The notes beneath the pieces were generated by a model that saw nothing but the letters and a program-made list of their open reading frames with translations, was not told the origin of the DNA and searched no databases. From Thioalkalivibrio halophilus (GTDB lineage: Bacteria; Pseudomonadota; Gammaproteobacteria; Ectothiorhodospirales; Ectothiorhodospiraceae): a stretch of 64,000 nt of DNA. The position numbers and the translations under genes were made by a program. This document shows positions 8,097 through 16,614 of this stretch, one piece after another (the first letter of the stretch is position 1; each line of letters starts with the position of its first letter). The stretch spans positions 591 to 64,590 of the forward strand of contig NZ_MUZR01000017.1 of the NCBI RefSeq assembly GCF_001995255.1, written 5' to 3'.

Positions 8097-10652
8097 TCAC
8101 CGCCGCTTCGCATGCCGGGTCGCCGGCGCGTTCCACGGATCCTCCGGCCACGGATGCTTCGGATAGCGCCCCTTCAGCTCGCGGCGCACCTCCGGGTAGC
8201 CGTTCGCCCAGAAGCTTTTCAGATCCTGAGTGACCTGTACCGGGCGCCCGGCCGGTGACAGCAGATGCAGCATCACCGCCACCCGGCCGCCGGCGACCGT
8301 CGGGGTGTCGGTCAGACCGAACAGCTCCTGCAGCTTGACCGCCAGCACCGGCGGGTCGCAGGTGTAGTCGACCCGGTGCGCGGAACCGGAGGGCACCTCG
8401 ATGCGCGCCGGCGCCTCGCGCTCCAGTTGCTGCTGCTGCGCCCAGTCCAGGCGTGCGCGCAGGATCGCCGCCAGATCGAGGCGTTCCAGATCGCGCCGCC
8501 GCGTGATCCCGGCGAGATACGGGCCCAGCCACTGCTCCAGGTCCGCCAGCAGCGCGGCATCGTCCATATTCGGAAAGCCCGCCTCCGGCATCGCCTCGTG
8601 CAGCAGGCGGATGCGCGCGCGGAGCTGGCTCGCCGCCGCGTCCCACGGCAGCCGCTCCAGCCCCTCGCGACGCAGCCGCGCGCACCACGGGGCAACGGTG
8701 TCGGCGGGATCCTCCAGGGCGATCATCTGCCGTTCGATCACCAGCGTCCCGACCCGGCGGATGCGCGCATTCTCCAGGCGCGCACCGTCCTCCACCCAGT
8801 CGCAGCGGGTCTCGCGGTGGAACAGCTCCGGCGCCTCGCGTTCCAGCTCCGCCGGATCCAGCGCCACCGCGCAGCGGATGCGGGCCTCGCGTTCGGCATC
8901 GCTGCAGTCCACCGCCACCAGGAATTCCGCATGCGCCAGGCGTTCGCGCTCCGGCAGCACCGCGCCGCGGCCGTTGCCCATCACGAAACGCCCGGCCGCG
9001 CCGCCACGGCGCCGGGCGATGCGCTCCGGCCAGGCCAGCGCGGCCAGCACGCCCGGGGCGGCGGACTCGTCCATTGCCTCGTTCGCCGCCGCTTCGCCGA
9101 CTCCGGCCGCGCCCGCGCCCCGTTCCAGTCCCTGTTCCAGACGCCGCAGGGATCGCTGCCAGGTCCGTCCGCCCGCGCGCCGCGCCCGCTCCAGCCGCAG
9201 TTCCAGATCCAGGGGCATCTCCGGTCCGGCCAGACCCGGCTCCTCCACCAGCACCGCCAGCTCACAGGCCAGCCGCGACCACCCGCGTTCCTGCGCACGC
9301 AGCAGCATGTGCGCCAGCCGCGGATGGGTCGGCAGGCGCAGCAGCGCACGCCCGTGATCGGTGATGCGCCCCACTGCGTCCACCGCGCCCAGTTCCGCGA
9401 GCAGCGCCTGCGCCGAGGCCAGTCCCTGCCCCGGGGGCGGTTCCAGCCAGTCTAGCCCGGCCACCGGCTCGCCCCAACCCGCCAGCTCCAGCGCCAGCGG
9501 CAGAAGGTCCACCTGGCGCAGTCCCGGGGTTGCATAGTCCGGCCGGGCGACCTCCTCCGCCCGCGCCCACAGGCGGATCGCGACGCCGGGTTCGGTGCGT
9601 CCGGCACGCCCGGCACGCTGTTCGGCCGCGGCCTTCGAGGCCGCCACCGTCACCAGGCGCGAAAGCCCGGTGGCCGCATCGAAGCGCGGCTCGCGGGCCA
9701 GACCCGCATCCACCACCACCCGCACGCCTTCGATGGTCAGGCTGGTCTCGGCGATGTCGGTGGCCAGCACCACCTTGCGTTCGCCCGCCGGGGCCGGCTG
9801 CACCGCGCGCGCCTGTTCCTCCGCGGAGAGACGGCCGAACAGCGGCACGACCCGCGCATAACCGGACGGCGTATCCAGGCCGGCTTCCCCGCCCGCCTGC
9901 AGCCGCCCAGCCACCTCGCGGATCTCGCGCTCCCCCGGCAGGAAGACCAGCAGGGAACCGCTCTCGGCCGCCAGCGCCTCGCGCACCGCCCCGGCCACCG
10001 CGTCCGCCAGCGACGCGTCCGGCCCCGGCGGCGCATGCCGCACATCCACCGGAAACTGCCGGCCGCGTGCCCGCAGCACCGGCACGGGGTCGGCCCCGCC
10101 CTCTGAGCCGCCGTCTGGCCCGGCCCCGGCCAGCAGGCGCGCCACCGCATCGTCATCCAGGGTGGCCGACATCACCACGATGCGCAGCTCCGGGCGCAGC
10201 AGCCGGCGAACCTGCAGCGCGAAGGCCAGCGCCAGCTCCGCCTCCGGCCGGCGCAGGTGGAATTCGTCGAAGACCAGGGTATCGACCCCCTCGAGCAGCG
10301 GGTCGGCCTGGATCCGGCGCAAGAAGATCCCGTCGGTGACCAGCTCCACCCGGGTCTGCGCCGACACCTGCTGCGCATCGCGCACGCGATAGCCCACCGT
10401 CTGCCCCACGGCGTCGCCGCACTGCCCGGCCATGAACGTGGCCGCCATGCGCGCGGCCAGACGCCGCGGCTGCAGCACCACCACGCGCCCGGGCGACTCC
10501 CCGGAGGCCAGATGCAGCGGCACGCGGGTGGTCTTGCCCGCCCCGGGCTCGGCCACCAGTACCGCCGCCCCGTGCGAGGACAGCGCCGCATCCAGCGGCC
10601 CCAGCAGATCCTCCAGCGCCGCCGCTTCTTCGCGGGCCATCGTCGCGCTCAT
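8097..10652 (-). CDS. hrpB: ATP-dependent RNA helicase HrpB
   Basis: An 851-residue DEAH-type helicase. Walker A AEPGAGKTT is at about 34-42. Motif II is DEFH (VFDEFHLRR), motif III MSATLDDDAV, and motif VI-like Q-R-x-G-R-A-G-R in EQRAGRAGRTEPG. A helicase-associated domain and the long HrpB-specific C-terminal region follow, near the family's usual 810-850 residues. HrpB is a DExH helicase related to HrpA; its substrate is not established and it is usually non-essential. It is monocistronic and divergent from the ModE-type regulator gene. The start may be at the first Met or the Met four codons later, as neither has a strong ribosome binding site. Confidence 0.93.
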   Translation of the reverse strand: MSATMAREEAAALEDLLGPLDAALSSHGAAVLVAEPGAGKTTRVPLHLASGESPGRVVVLQPRRLAARMAATFMAGQCGDAVGQTVGYRVRDAQQVSAQTRVELVTDGIFLRRIQADPLLEGVDTLVFDEFHLRRPEAELALAFALQVRRLLRPELRIVVMSATLDDDAVARLLAGAGPDGGSEGGADPVPVLRARGRQFPVDVRHAPPGPDASLADAVAGAVREALAAESGSLLVFLPGEREIREVAGRLQAGGEAGLDTPSGYARVVPLFGRLSAEEQARAVQPAPAGERKVVLATDIAETSLTIEGVRVVVDAGLAREPRFDAATGLSRLVTVAASKAAAEQRAGRAGRTEPGVAIRLWARAEEVARPDYATPGLRQVDLLPLALELAGWGEPVAGLDWLEPPPGQGLASAQALLAELGAVDAVGRITDHGRALLRLPTHPRLAHMLLRAQERGWSRLACELAVLVEEPGLAGPEMPLDLELRLERARRAGGRTWQRSLRRLEQGLERGAGAAGVGEAAANEAMDESAAPGVLAALAWPERIARRRGGAAGRFVMGNGRGAVLPERERLAHAEFLVAVDCSDAEREARIRCAVALDPAELEREAPELFHRETRCDWVEDGARLENARIRRVGTLVIERQMIALEDPADTVAPWCARLRREGLERLPWDAAASQLRARIRLLHEAMPEAGFPNMDDAALLADLEQWLGPYLAGITRRRDLERLDLAAILRARLDWAQQQQLEREAPARIEVPSGSAHRVDYTCDPPVLAVKLQELFGLTDTPTVAGGRVAVMLHLLSPAGRPVQVTQDLKSFWANGYPEVRRELKGRYPKHPWPEDPWNAPATRHAKRR

Positions 10653-10843
10653 CGCGAACGGGGCACCCGCCAGCGGACGTCGCGGTCGGCCCGGCCGACG
10701 CGGAACGGGGCCGATCTGGAAAGCTTGCTCACCATATCCTCAGTCTCGCAGATCCCGCTGCGCCGCGCCGCCTGCCGGGCGCATGCCTCGCAATCCGCGT
10801 CCTTTCACGGCACCATCGACGCAGATTGCGACCACGGCCGGCC

Positions 10844-11245
10844 ATGAGCAGCGACCCCGACAACCCCGACAGCGCCCCCAACAGCGGAAACCGACATGAC
10901 CCGACGCCCCGCCTGCGCATCCTGCTGGGCGAGGTGACGGCCCTCGGACCGGGCAAGGCACGCCTGCTGGAGGCCATCCGGAGCGCGGGTTCGATCTCCG
11001 CTGCGGCGCGTGACATGGGCATGTCCTATCGCCGGGCCTGGAACCTGGTGGAGACCATGAACCGCAGCTTCCGCGAACCCCTGGTGGACACCGCACGTGG
11101 AGGCTCCCGGGGCGGCGGCGCCCGGGTCACACCGCTGGGCGAGGACGTCCTCGCCCGCTACCGCCGCATGGAGGAGCGCGCCGCCGAGGCCATCCGCGAC
11201 GAGCTCGACGCCATGCGCCCACTGCTGCGCGACGACAGCGAATAG
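10844..11245 (+). CDS. ModE-type winged-helix regulator, DNA-binding domain only
   Basis: A 133-residue protein matching the N-terminal domain of ModE (LysR-like HTH, COG2005). The core is GPGKARLLEAIRSAGSISAA, then RDMGMSYRRAWNLVETMN, ending with the wing segment GGGARVTPLGEDVLARYRRMEE. Full ModE (about 260 residues) carries two C-terminal molbindin domains that sense molybdate; these are absent here, so sensing must be indirect or involve a partner. A ModE-type operator lies 713 bp downstream in front of modA, making modABC the likely target. An upstream TTG at 10826 is a weaker start candidate. Divergent from hrpB. Confidence 0.82.
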   Translation: MSSDPDNPDSAPNSGNRHDPTPRLRILLGEVTALGPGKARLLEAIRSAGSISAAARDMGMSYRRAWNLVETMNRSFREPLVDTARGGSRGGGARVTPLGEDVLARYRRMEERAAEAIRDELDAMRPLLRDDSE

Positions 11246-11257
11246 CCCGCACATCTA

Positions 11258-11329
11258 TATCTGGCCAGGCGGGTATCTGGGTATCTGGCCAGGTGGGTAT
11301 CTGGCTATGCGGGTATGTGGGTATGTGGG
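11258..11329. repeat. Nine tandem 8-bp units, consensus TATSTGGG
   Basis: Nine uninterrupted 8-mers follow one another in exact 8-bp phase: TATCTGGC, CAGGCGGG, TATCTGGG, TATCTGGC, CAGGTGGG, TATCTGGC, TATGCGGG, TATGTGGG, TATGTGGG. The array fills most of the short gap between the convergent ModE-type and rhodanese genes. A short inverted repeat (GCGTGC-TC-GCACGC) follows directly. Base composition differs from the coding surroundings. An 8-bp unit suggests slippage-driven growth. Confidence 0.85.
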
Positions 11330-11399
11330 AGCGTGCTCGCACGCGAACAACGGCCTTGCCGCCCCCGACCGGACCGAACCCGGCCACCTCCCGCCATCC

Positions 11400-11834
11400 T
11401 CAATCCGCCTCCCCGGCCCCCTGCCACCCGCGAAACCCCTCGCGCACCGACAGGCTGCGGGCATACCCCAGATCGCGCAGCAGCTGCGCCGCCCGCAGGC
11501 TGCGCCGCCCGCTGTTGCACAGACACAGCAGAATTTGATCCTGCCGCACATGGTGCTGGTTGATCAGCGACAGGAAGTGCTGGAAGTCCCGCTCGTCCGG
11601 CTCGTCCGCATCCAGCAGCTCCTGTTCTTCTTCCGACAGATGCTTGCCCAGCAGCTGCTTCAGCCGGAACAGCGGCACCGACACCGCACCATCCACCGCG
11701 CCTTCCAGCTCCAGCTCGAACGGCTGGCGGATGTCCAGCAGCACCGCCAGCCCGATATCCACCAGCTCGCGCGACGCATCCACGCTGATCTCCAGCTGCG
11801 GCTCGTCCATCGGTTCGTTCCTTTCGTTACTCAT
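11400..11834 (-). CDS. Rhodanese-like domain protein with extended insertion
   Basis: A 144-residue single-domain rhodanese. The active-site loop is C106-N-S-G-R-R111 (LCLCNSGRRS), so the sulfur-accepting cysteine is present, and the domain ends with the usual GYARSLSVREGFRGW segment. Compared with GlpE-type proteins (about 108 residues) it carries an acidic insertion (about 64-85, rich in Glu/Asp). Such enzymes carry persulfide sulfur. The start at 11834 has GGAG 5 nt upstream. It converges on the ModE-type gene; a role in molybdenum-cofactor sulfuration is conceivable from location but is inference only. Confidence 0.82.
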   Translation of the reverse strand: MSNERNEPMDEPQLEISVDASRELVDIGLAVLLDIRQPFELELEGAVDGAVSVPLFRLKQLLGKHLSEEEQELLDADEPDERDFQHFLSLINQHHVRQDQILLCLCNSGRRSLRAAQLLRDLGYARSLSVREGFRGWQGAGEAD

Positions 11835-11937
11835 GCGCACTCCTTCAAAAAGGCGCTGAATCGAGGCATCCCGGATCCGGAATGCACGGCCGGCGGTCCC
11901 CCGGCCCCTGCGGCCACCGGGCCCGACCGCCCGATGC

Positions 11938-11966
11938 TTGACCGGGTTAATCGAGCCCGTTATGTT
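11938..11966 (+). promoter_or_regulatory. Sigma70 promoter of modABC
   Basis: TTGACC (11938-11943) and TATGTT (11961-11966) are separated by exactly 17 nt, a near-consensus sigma70 promoter. It points at modA, leaving a leader of about 155 nt. The -10 hexamer lies inside the palindrome at 11958-11981, so binding there would block RNA polymerase. Confidence 0.75.
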
Positions 11967-11981
11967 TCATTAAACATAACG
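11958..11981 (+). promoter_or_regulatory. ModE-type operator upstream of modA
   Basis: A perfect 10-bp inverted repeat CGTTATGTTT-N4-AAACATAACG, 24 bp in all. From memory, the E. coli modA operator has the same total length and outer half-sites (CGTTAT ... ATAACG). It overlaps the -10 element of the modABC promoter, the classical position for molybdate-dependent repression. Confidence 0.8.
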
Positions 11982-12127
11982 CGAATGCAAAAATCCCCGC
12001 CGACCTGTCACCCGGATCCTCCAGCCATGGCCCGATCCGCTGTGAAAGGTACGAATACCCTCGTACGGGGAAGAACGTACAGACAAGGCGTTCCCAGACG
12101 CATTCAGCCCGAAGAAAAGGACGACCG

Positions 12128-12910
12128 ATGATGCACCTGCGCACCCTGCTCCTGACCCTGTTCCTGTTGCTCCCCGGCCTGGTGGCCGCCAACGGCCCGC
12201 TGACCATCGCCGCCGCCTCCGACCTGCGCTTCGCCCTGGACGACATCATCGAGGAATACGAACGCGAACACCCGGACGACGCGGTCCGCGTGACCTACGG
12301 CTCCTCCGGCCGCATGACCACGCAGATCATGAACGGTGCGCCGTACGACGTCTTCTTCTCCGCCGATATCGCCTACCCGCAGAAGCTGCGCGCCGAGGGC
12401 CATGCCGTGACGGAACCGGAGGTCTACGCGATCGGCCGCATCGTGCTGTGGAGCAATCGCATGGATGCCTCGGAGATGACGCTTGAAGACCTGCTGCGCG
12501 ACGACATCCGCCGGGTCGCCATCGCCTCGCCCACCCACGCGCCCTACGGCGTGCGCGCGATGGAGGCGCTGAAGTCCGTCGGTATCTGGGAGGATCTGCA
12601 GCCCAAGATCGTCAACGGCGACAACATCGCCCAGACCGCACGCATGATCCAGGCCGGCGGTGCCGAGATCGGCATCATCGCGCTGTCGCTGGCCGAGTTC
12701 CCGGACCTCGCCGAACACCCGCACCACCTGATCGACGACGCCCTGCACGAACCACTCACCCAGGGCTTCATCATCACCCGACGCGGCGAAGACAACGCGA
12801 CCGCGCACCGCTTCGCCGACTACATGAACGGCGACACCGCCCGCGACATCATGCGCCGCTACGGCTTCGTGATGCCCGGCGAAGAGCTGCCCGACGACGC
12901 CACCCGGTAA
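12128..12910 (+). CDS. modA: Molybdate ABC transporter, periplasmic binding protein
   Basis: A 260-residue protein with a cleavable signal peptide (about 1-21, VAA/NGP). The ModA core begins LTIAAASDLRFALDDIIEEY and includes the oxyanion-contact segments SSGRMTTQI and the A/S-rich AIASPTHAPYG loop. It binds molybdate (or tungstate) in the periplasm and hands it to ModB. It is first in a modABC operon controlled by the promoter and operator at 11938-11981. The 153-nt segment between operator and start codon contains only small imperfect hairpins; I could not identify a molybdenum-cofactor riboswitch in it. Confidence 0.93.
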   Translation: MMHLRTLLLTLFLLLPGLVAANGPLTIAAASDLRFALDDIIEEYEREHPDDAVRVTYGSSGRMTTQIMNGAPYDVFFSADIAYPQKLRAEGHAVTEPEVYAIGRIVLWSNRMDASEMTLEDLLRDDIRRVAIASPTHAPYGVRAMEALKSVGIWEDLQPKIVNGDNIAQTARMIQAGGAEIGIIALSLAEFPDLAEHPHHLIDDALHEPLTQGFIITRRGEDNATAHRFADYMNGDTARDIMRRYGFVMPGEELPDDATR

Positions 12911-12916
12911 CCGGAC

Positions 12917-13609
12917 ATGTTCGAGCTGAGCCCCACGGACTGGATGGCGATCGAGGTCACCCTCAAGCTCGCGATCTACACCACGCTGATCCTGCTGGTG
13001 ATCGCCACGCCCATCGCCTGGTGGCTGGCCAACGGCCGCGCCCCCGGCGGGCTGCGCACCGCGGTGCAGGCCCTGGTGGCCCTGCCGCTGGTGCTGCCCC
13101 CCACCGTTCTCGGCTTCTATCTATTGGTCCTGCTGGGCCCCGCCGGCCCGGTCGGCAGCACGCTCGAGAGCTGGGGCCTGAACCACCTGGCCTTTACCTT
13201 TCAGGGCATCCTGATCGCCTCGGTGATCTACTCCCTGCCGTTCGCCGTGCAGCCCCTGCAGCAGGCCTTCGCCAACCTCGGCCGCCGGCCCACCGAGATC
13301 GCCGGCTCGCTGGGCGCCGGGCGCATGGACCGCTTCTTCACCGTGATCCTGCCGATGTCGCGCGGCGGATTCATCGTCGCCGCCACGCTCGCCTTCGCCC
13401 ACACCCTCGGCGAGTTCGGCGTGATCCTGATGCTCGGCGGCGCCATCCCCGGCGAGACCCAGGTGCTGTCCATCCTGATCTACGACCACGCCGAGGCGAT
13501 GGACTTCGCCTCCGCCCACCGCCTGTCGCTGGGCCTGCTGATCTTCGCCTTCGTGGTGCTGTTCGTGGTCTACGCGATCAACCGCCGCTTCGACACGGTG
13601 CGCCTGTGA
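12917..13609 (+). CDS. modB: Molybdate ABC transporter permease
   Basis: A 230-residue inner-membrane permease with about five hydrophobic helices. The binding-protein-dependent transport signature (EAA-type loop) lies near FANLGRRPTEIAGSLGAGRMDRF, which docks onto the ModC ATPase. It begins 6 nt after modA and ends in a GTGA overlap with a possible modC start. Length and sequence fit ModB (about 225-230 residues). Molybdate moves through the ModB dimer on ATP hydrolysis by ModC. Confidence 0.94.
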   Translation: MFELSPTDWMAIEVTLKLAIYTTLILLVIATPIAWWLANGRAPGGLRTAVQALVALPLVLPPTVLGFYLLVLLGPAGPVGSTLESWGLNHLAFTFQGILIASVIYSLPFAVQPLQQAFANLGRRPTEIAGSLGAGRMDRFFTVILPMSRGGFIVAATLAFAHTLGEFGVILMLGGAIPGETQVLSILIYDHAEAMDFASAHRLSLGLLIFAFVVLFVVYAINRRFDTVRL

Positions 13610-13620
13610 GCCTGCCCTTG

Positions 13621-14715
13621 ATGAGCGATGGGCTGCGCATCCAGGCGCGCCTGGAGCGCCCCGGCTTCGCGCTGGACGTGGACACGGCCATCCCACTGGA
13701 GGGCGTCACCGCCCTGTTCGGCCGCTCCGGCTGCGGCAAGACCACACTGCTGCGCATCATCGCCGGGCTGGAACACCCGCCCGGCGCCGAGCTGCACTTC
13801 GGCAATACCGTCTGGCAGTCCGGCAAGACCTTCGTCCCGCTGCACCGGCGCCGCGTCGGCCTCGTGTTCCAGGAATCCACCCTGCTGCCGCACCTGTCGG
13901 TACGCGGCAACCTGCTCTACGGCTACAAGCGCACGCCGGAGCCCCTGCGCCGCCTGCACCTGGACGAGGTCGCCGACCTCCTCGGCATCGACGAGCTGCT
14001 GGAGCGCCGCGCCGAGGCGCTCTCCGGCGGCCAGCGCCAGCGCGTCGCCCTCGGCCGCGCCCTGCTCACCAGCCCCGACCTGCTGCTGCTCGACGAACCC
14101 CTGAACGCCCTCGACACCCAGACCAAACGCGAGATCATGCCCTTCCTCGCCCGCCTGTCCGAGGAGACCGGCATCCCCACCCTGCTGGTCACCCACGCCC
14201 CGGACGAGGTCGAACGCCTCGCCCACCGCGTCGCCTTCATGCACCAGGGCCGCCTGGAACGCCTGGAACCCCTGCGCGAGGCGCTCGCCCGCGCCGACTC
14301 GCCCCTGTTCCGCGACGAAGGCGCCGTCTCCGTCCTGCAAGGCGAACTGGGCCCGCCCGACGAACACGGCCTGCACCCCTTCGGCCCGCCCGAGGCCCGC
14401 TACCGCGTACCGACCACCCCCGGCGCCACCAACGGCGCCGGAAACCAGGCCCGCCTGCGCATCGACGCCCGCGACGTGTCACTTGCCCTCACCGCCCCGG
14501 AGGACGTCTCCATCCTCAACATCCTCCCCGTCACCATCGAGTCCCGGGACGAAGCCCCCGGCCACCATGGCCCCGCCCGGGTCCTTGTCACCTGCCGTCA
14601 GGACGACGGTCAGACCCTGATGGCCGAACTCACCCGCCTCTCCACCGAACGCCTCCGCCTGAAGCCCGGCACCCGCGCCCACGCCCTCGTCAAATCCGTC
14701 GCCTTTCTCGACTGA
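13621..14715 (+). CDS. modC: Molybdate ABC transporter ATP-binding protein
   Basis: A 364-residue ABC ATPase with Walker A GRSGCGKTT (34-42), ABC signature LSGGQRQR (134-141) and Walker B LLLLDEP (154-160). A C-terminal TOBE/molbindin-like domain (about 300-362) is where ModC proteins bind oxyanion. The start is either ATG 13621 or GTG 13606; the latter overlaps the modB stop as GTGA and would add five residues. Energises ModAB-dependent molybdate uptake. A linker (about 245-300) with low-complexity GATNGAGNQ separates the two domains. It is the last gene of the mod operon; the next gene starts 187 bp downstream under separate control. Confidence 0.94.
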   Translation: MSDGLRIQARLERPGFALDVDTAIPLEGVTALFGRSGCGKTTLLRIIAGLEHPPGAELHFGNTVWQSGKTFVPLHRRRVGLVFQESTLLPHLSVRGNLLYGYKRTPEPLRRLHLDEVADLLGIDELLERRAEALSGGQRQRVALGRALLTSPDLLLLDEPLNALDTQTKREIMPFLARLSEETGIPTLLVTHAPDEVERLAHRVAFMHQGRLERLEPLREALARADSPLFRDEGAVSVLQGELGPPDEHGLHPFGPPEARYRVPTTPGATNGAGNQARLRIDARDVSLALTAPEDVSILNILPVTIESRDEAPGHHGPARVLVTCRQDDGQTLMAELTRLSTERLRLKPGTRAHALVKSVAFLD

Positions 14716-14831
14716 CCACCCATTTGTGCCAGGCCATCCATGCACGGGACCGTCGACTGTTAGTATTACTTGCACCCGAGCCAGCCGGGGAGAGAAACCC
14801 GGTCTTTGTTCAGATCGGCAGCTGGTCTGGC

Positions 14832-14852
14832 CTGAAAGTTGATAACTGTCAG
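14832..14852 (+). promoter_or_regulatory. Near-perfect 21-bp palindrome, candidate operator of the four-gene cassette
   Basis: The arms are CTGAAAGTT and AACTGTCAG around the centre GAT; eight of nine arm positions pair. It lies 50 bp upstream of the first gene of the HEPN/ParA/ATPase/HigA cassette. HigA-type antitoxins bind such palindromes, and the cassette encodes one, so autoregulation is plausible. I could not define a convincing -35/-10 pair beside it. Confidence 0.5.
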
Positions 14853-14902
14853 AAACGGAGGGCCGATTCGGTGGATCTTGGTGTGATTGAGGAAGGCGGA
14901 TC

Positions 14903-15280
14903 ATGGACGATTATCGGGAAGCAGCCATGCGATGGTTACAGGACGGAGAGTGTCTGCTTCGTTCAGATCGCTTCGGTGGGGCGAGTCACGCCTTCGGGCT
15001 GGCCGCCGAATGCGCGGTGAAACACGCGATGGACCGGCTTCCGGGAGGGGAGCGTGAACTCCCCCGCCGGCACTTGCCGGACCTGATCGATGACGGCAAG
15101 CGCTGGTTCAGCGGGCGCACCCAGCGCGGGCTTTACCAGTTGCTGAATTCCACGGGCTATATGGAAGGCTGGACGATCGACAACCGCTACCGGGGAGACG
15201 ATGCGTTTGATGTCGAAATGGCCGAACGCTACCGCGACCACGCTCGCCGGACGTGCCGCGCGGCGAATCTGGGGGCGTGA
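14903..15280 (+). CDS. HEPN-like all-alpha protein, first gene of a four-gene cassette
   Basis: A 125-residue protein with the layout of HEPN domains. A first helix carries WLQDGECLLRSDRFGGASHA, then the conserved-looking helix FGLAAECAVKHAMD, an H-L-P-D-L segment (57-61), and a late NRY motif (NRYRGDDAF) followed by a final helix. HEPN proteins are often RNases or RNA-binding partners in toxin-antitoxin and phage-defence loci. The canonical catalytic Rx4-6H is not clear here; only R-Y-R-D-H (Rx3H) is seen, so activity is uncertain. A good site (GAGGAAGG) precedes the ATG. The next gene begins 2 nt after its stop, so the genes are co-transcribed. Family call by pattern, not by search. Confidence 0.55.
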   Translation: MDDYREAAMRWLQDGECLLRSDRFGGASHAFGLAAECAVKHAMDRLPGGERELPRRHLPDLIDDGKRWFSGRTQRGLYQLLNSTGYMEGWTIDNRYRGDDAFDVEMAERYRDHARRTCRAANLGA

Positions 15281-15282
15281 AC

Positions 15283-16614
15283 ATGGAAGGCCGCCAGATA
15301 TCCTTCGACCGCTGCATCCCGGAGCTCGTGCATGCAGTGCGCTCGGTCGAACCGACCGCCGATTTCTCCGGACTGCGCGTGGTGCGCGACATGCACGGCC
15401 GCCTGTATCTGACAGTCCCGGATGACTGGCCCCAGCCGGCCCTCGACACATTGCGCGAGCAACTGCACCGGGTGCTTGGACCGTTCAGCCCGGGCAGGAA
15501 CAATGGCGTGGCCAGATGCTCGGAAACGCTGTCTGGCGAAGCGCTTTACCGAGAACCCAGCCTGGTGCAGTGGGTGGGCGATACGGGGGTGCACCTCGTG
15601 GAGCGGCGTGCCATGGGCCAGGACTGGGTCCTGCAACCTGACCCTGGTCAGACCTCACATCCGCCGCGATTCGTGTTCCACAGCCTGAAGGGCGGTGTCG
15701 GGCGTTCCACGGCGCTCATGCTGTGGGGCCGAGAGCTTGTCCGACAGGGGCGTACGGTGCTGCTGGTGGATCTGGACCTCGAGGCCCCGGGGCTTGGCGC
15801 CCACATGCTGCCCGAACAAAACCGACCGGAATACGGCGTGCTGGACTGGCTGGTGGAGGATCTTGTCGGCAACACCCACCCGGGCCTGGCGGCCGACATG
15901 GTGGCTGAAAGTTCACTGGTCGACCGGCCGGGACTCTGGCTGGCCCCGGCCCTGGGTCGAACCGCAGCCGAGCATTCCGAAAGTGCGCTGGCCAAGCTCG
16001 CGCGCGCCTACCTCGAAGGCGAGGATGGAAGCGGCTTTGCGGTGCGTCTGCAAAAAATGCTCGGTGCCCTGGAGGCAGAGGTACAACCGGATGTCGTGTT
16101 GATCGACAGCCGGGCCGGCCTTCACGAGACGGTCGCAGCGCCCCTGTTGCATCTGGATGCGGAAGTGTTCTTTTTTGCCGTGGACGTACCCGCCACATGG
16201 GAAGGTTACCGGTACCTGTTCGCGCATCTCGCCCAGCTGGCATCCGTCAGCGGTTCCGGATCGAACGATGCGCAGTGGCGAACGCGCTTCCATATGGTTC
16301 AGGCGCGTTCAACCATGCGCATGGAAGACAAGTACCGTTTCGCCTCCAGTTCCTACGGGGTATGGGTCGACACTCTGTATGATGCCGTTTCATCGGATGG
16401 CATGGACGGCCCGGATATCGCATTCACATTCGACGAACGTGACCCTGAAGCACCCCACTGGCCATTCGGCATCCTGCGTAGCGAGCACTTCGAGGCATTC
16501 AATCCGATGGAGCAGCTGGCGGACGTCGGGGAGGCTGCGATACGGGAGGCGTTCGGAGAGCTCTTCGAAGGCCTGCACTCCTGTCTGAGCCTGCTGGAGG
16601 AAGAAGCCGGATGA
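15283..16614 (+). CDS. ParA/MinD-like deviant Walker ATPase with unknown N-terminal domain
   Basis: A 443-residue protein. Residues 1-125 form a domain I do not recognise. Then comes a ParA/MinD-type (SIMIBI) ATPase core: deviant Walker A K136-G-G-V-G-R-S-T143, the switch segment LLVDLDLEAPGLG (160-172), and Walker B VVLIDSRAG (271-279) followed by the FFFAVDVPATWEGY strand. The lysine at the start of the P-loop (KGGVGRS) marks ATPases that dimerise on ATP. Overlap with the next gene (ATGA at 16611-16614) implies coupled synthesis. With no parB-like gene or centromere-like repeats nearby, chromosome or plasmid partition is unlikely. A signalling or defence role is inferred from the neighbours. 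Confidence 0.7.
   Translation: MEGRQISFDRCIPELVHAVRSVEPTADFSGLRVVRDMHGRLYLTVPDDWPQPALDTLREQLHRVLGPFSPGRNNGVARCSETLSGEALYREPSLVQWVGDTGVHLVERRAMGQDWVLQPDPGQTSHPPRFVFHSLKGGVGRSTALMLWGRELVRQGRTVLLVDLDLEAPGLGAHMLPEQNRPEYGVLDWLVEDLVGNTHPGLAADMVAESSLVDRPGLWLAPALGRTAAEHSESALAKLARAYLEGEDGSGFAVRLQKMLGALEAEVQPDVVLIDSRAGLHETVAAPLLHLDAEVFFFAVDVPATWEGYRYLFAHLAQLASVSGSGSNDAQWRTRFHMVQARSTMRMEDKYRFASSSYGVWVDTLYDAVSSDGMDGPDIAFTFDERDPEAPHWPFGILRSEHFEAFNPMEQLADVGEAAIREAFGELFEGLHSCLSLLEEEAG

Noticed and set aside
11982-12127. Possible molybdenum-cofactor riboswitch in the modA leader
   Set aside because: Only short imperfect hairpins (for example GTACG...CGTAC) are present and no conserved riboswitch layout could be recognised.
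14903-15280. Direct claim that the HEPN-like protein is an active RNase
   Set aside because: No clear Rx4-6H motif; only Rx3H is seen, so activity was left open.
15283-16614. Plasmid or chromosome partition role for the ParA-like ATPase
   Set aside because: No parB-like partner and no centromere-like repeats nearby; the neighbours point elsewhere.
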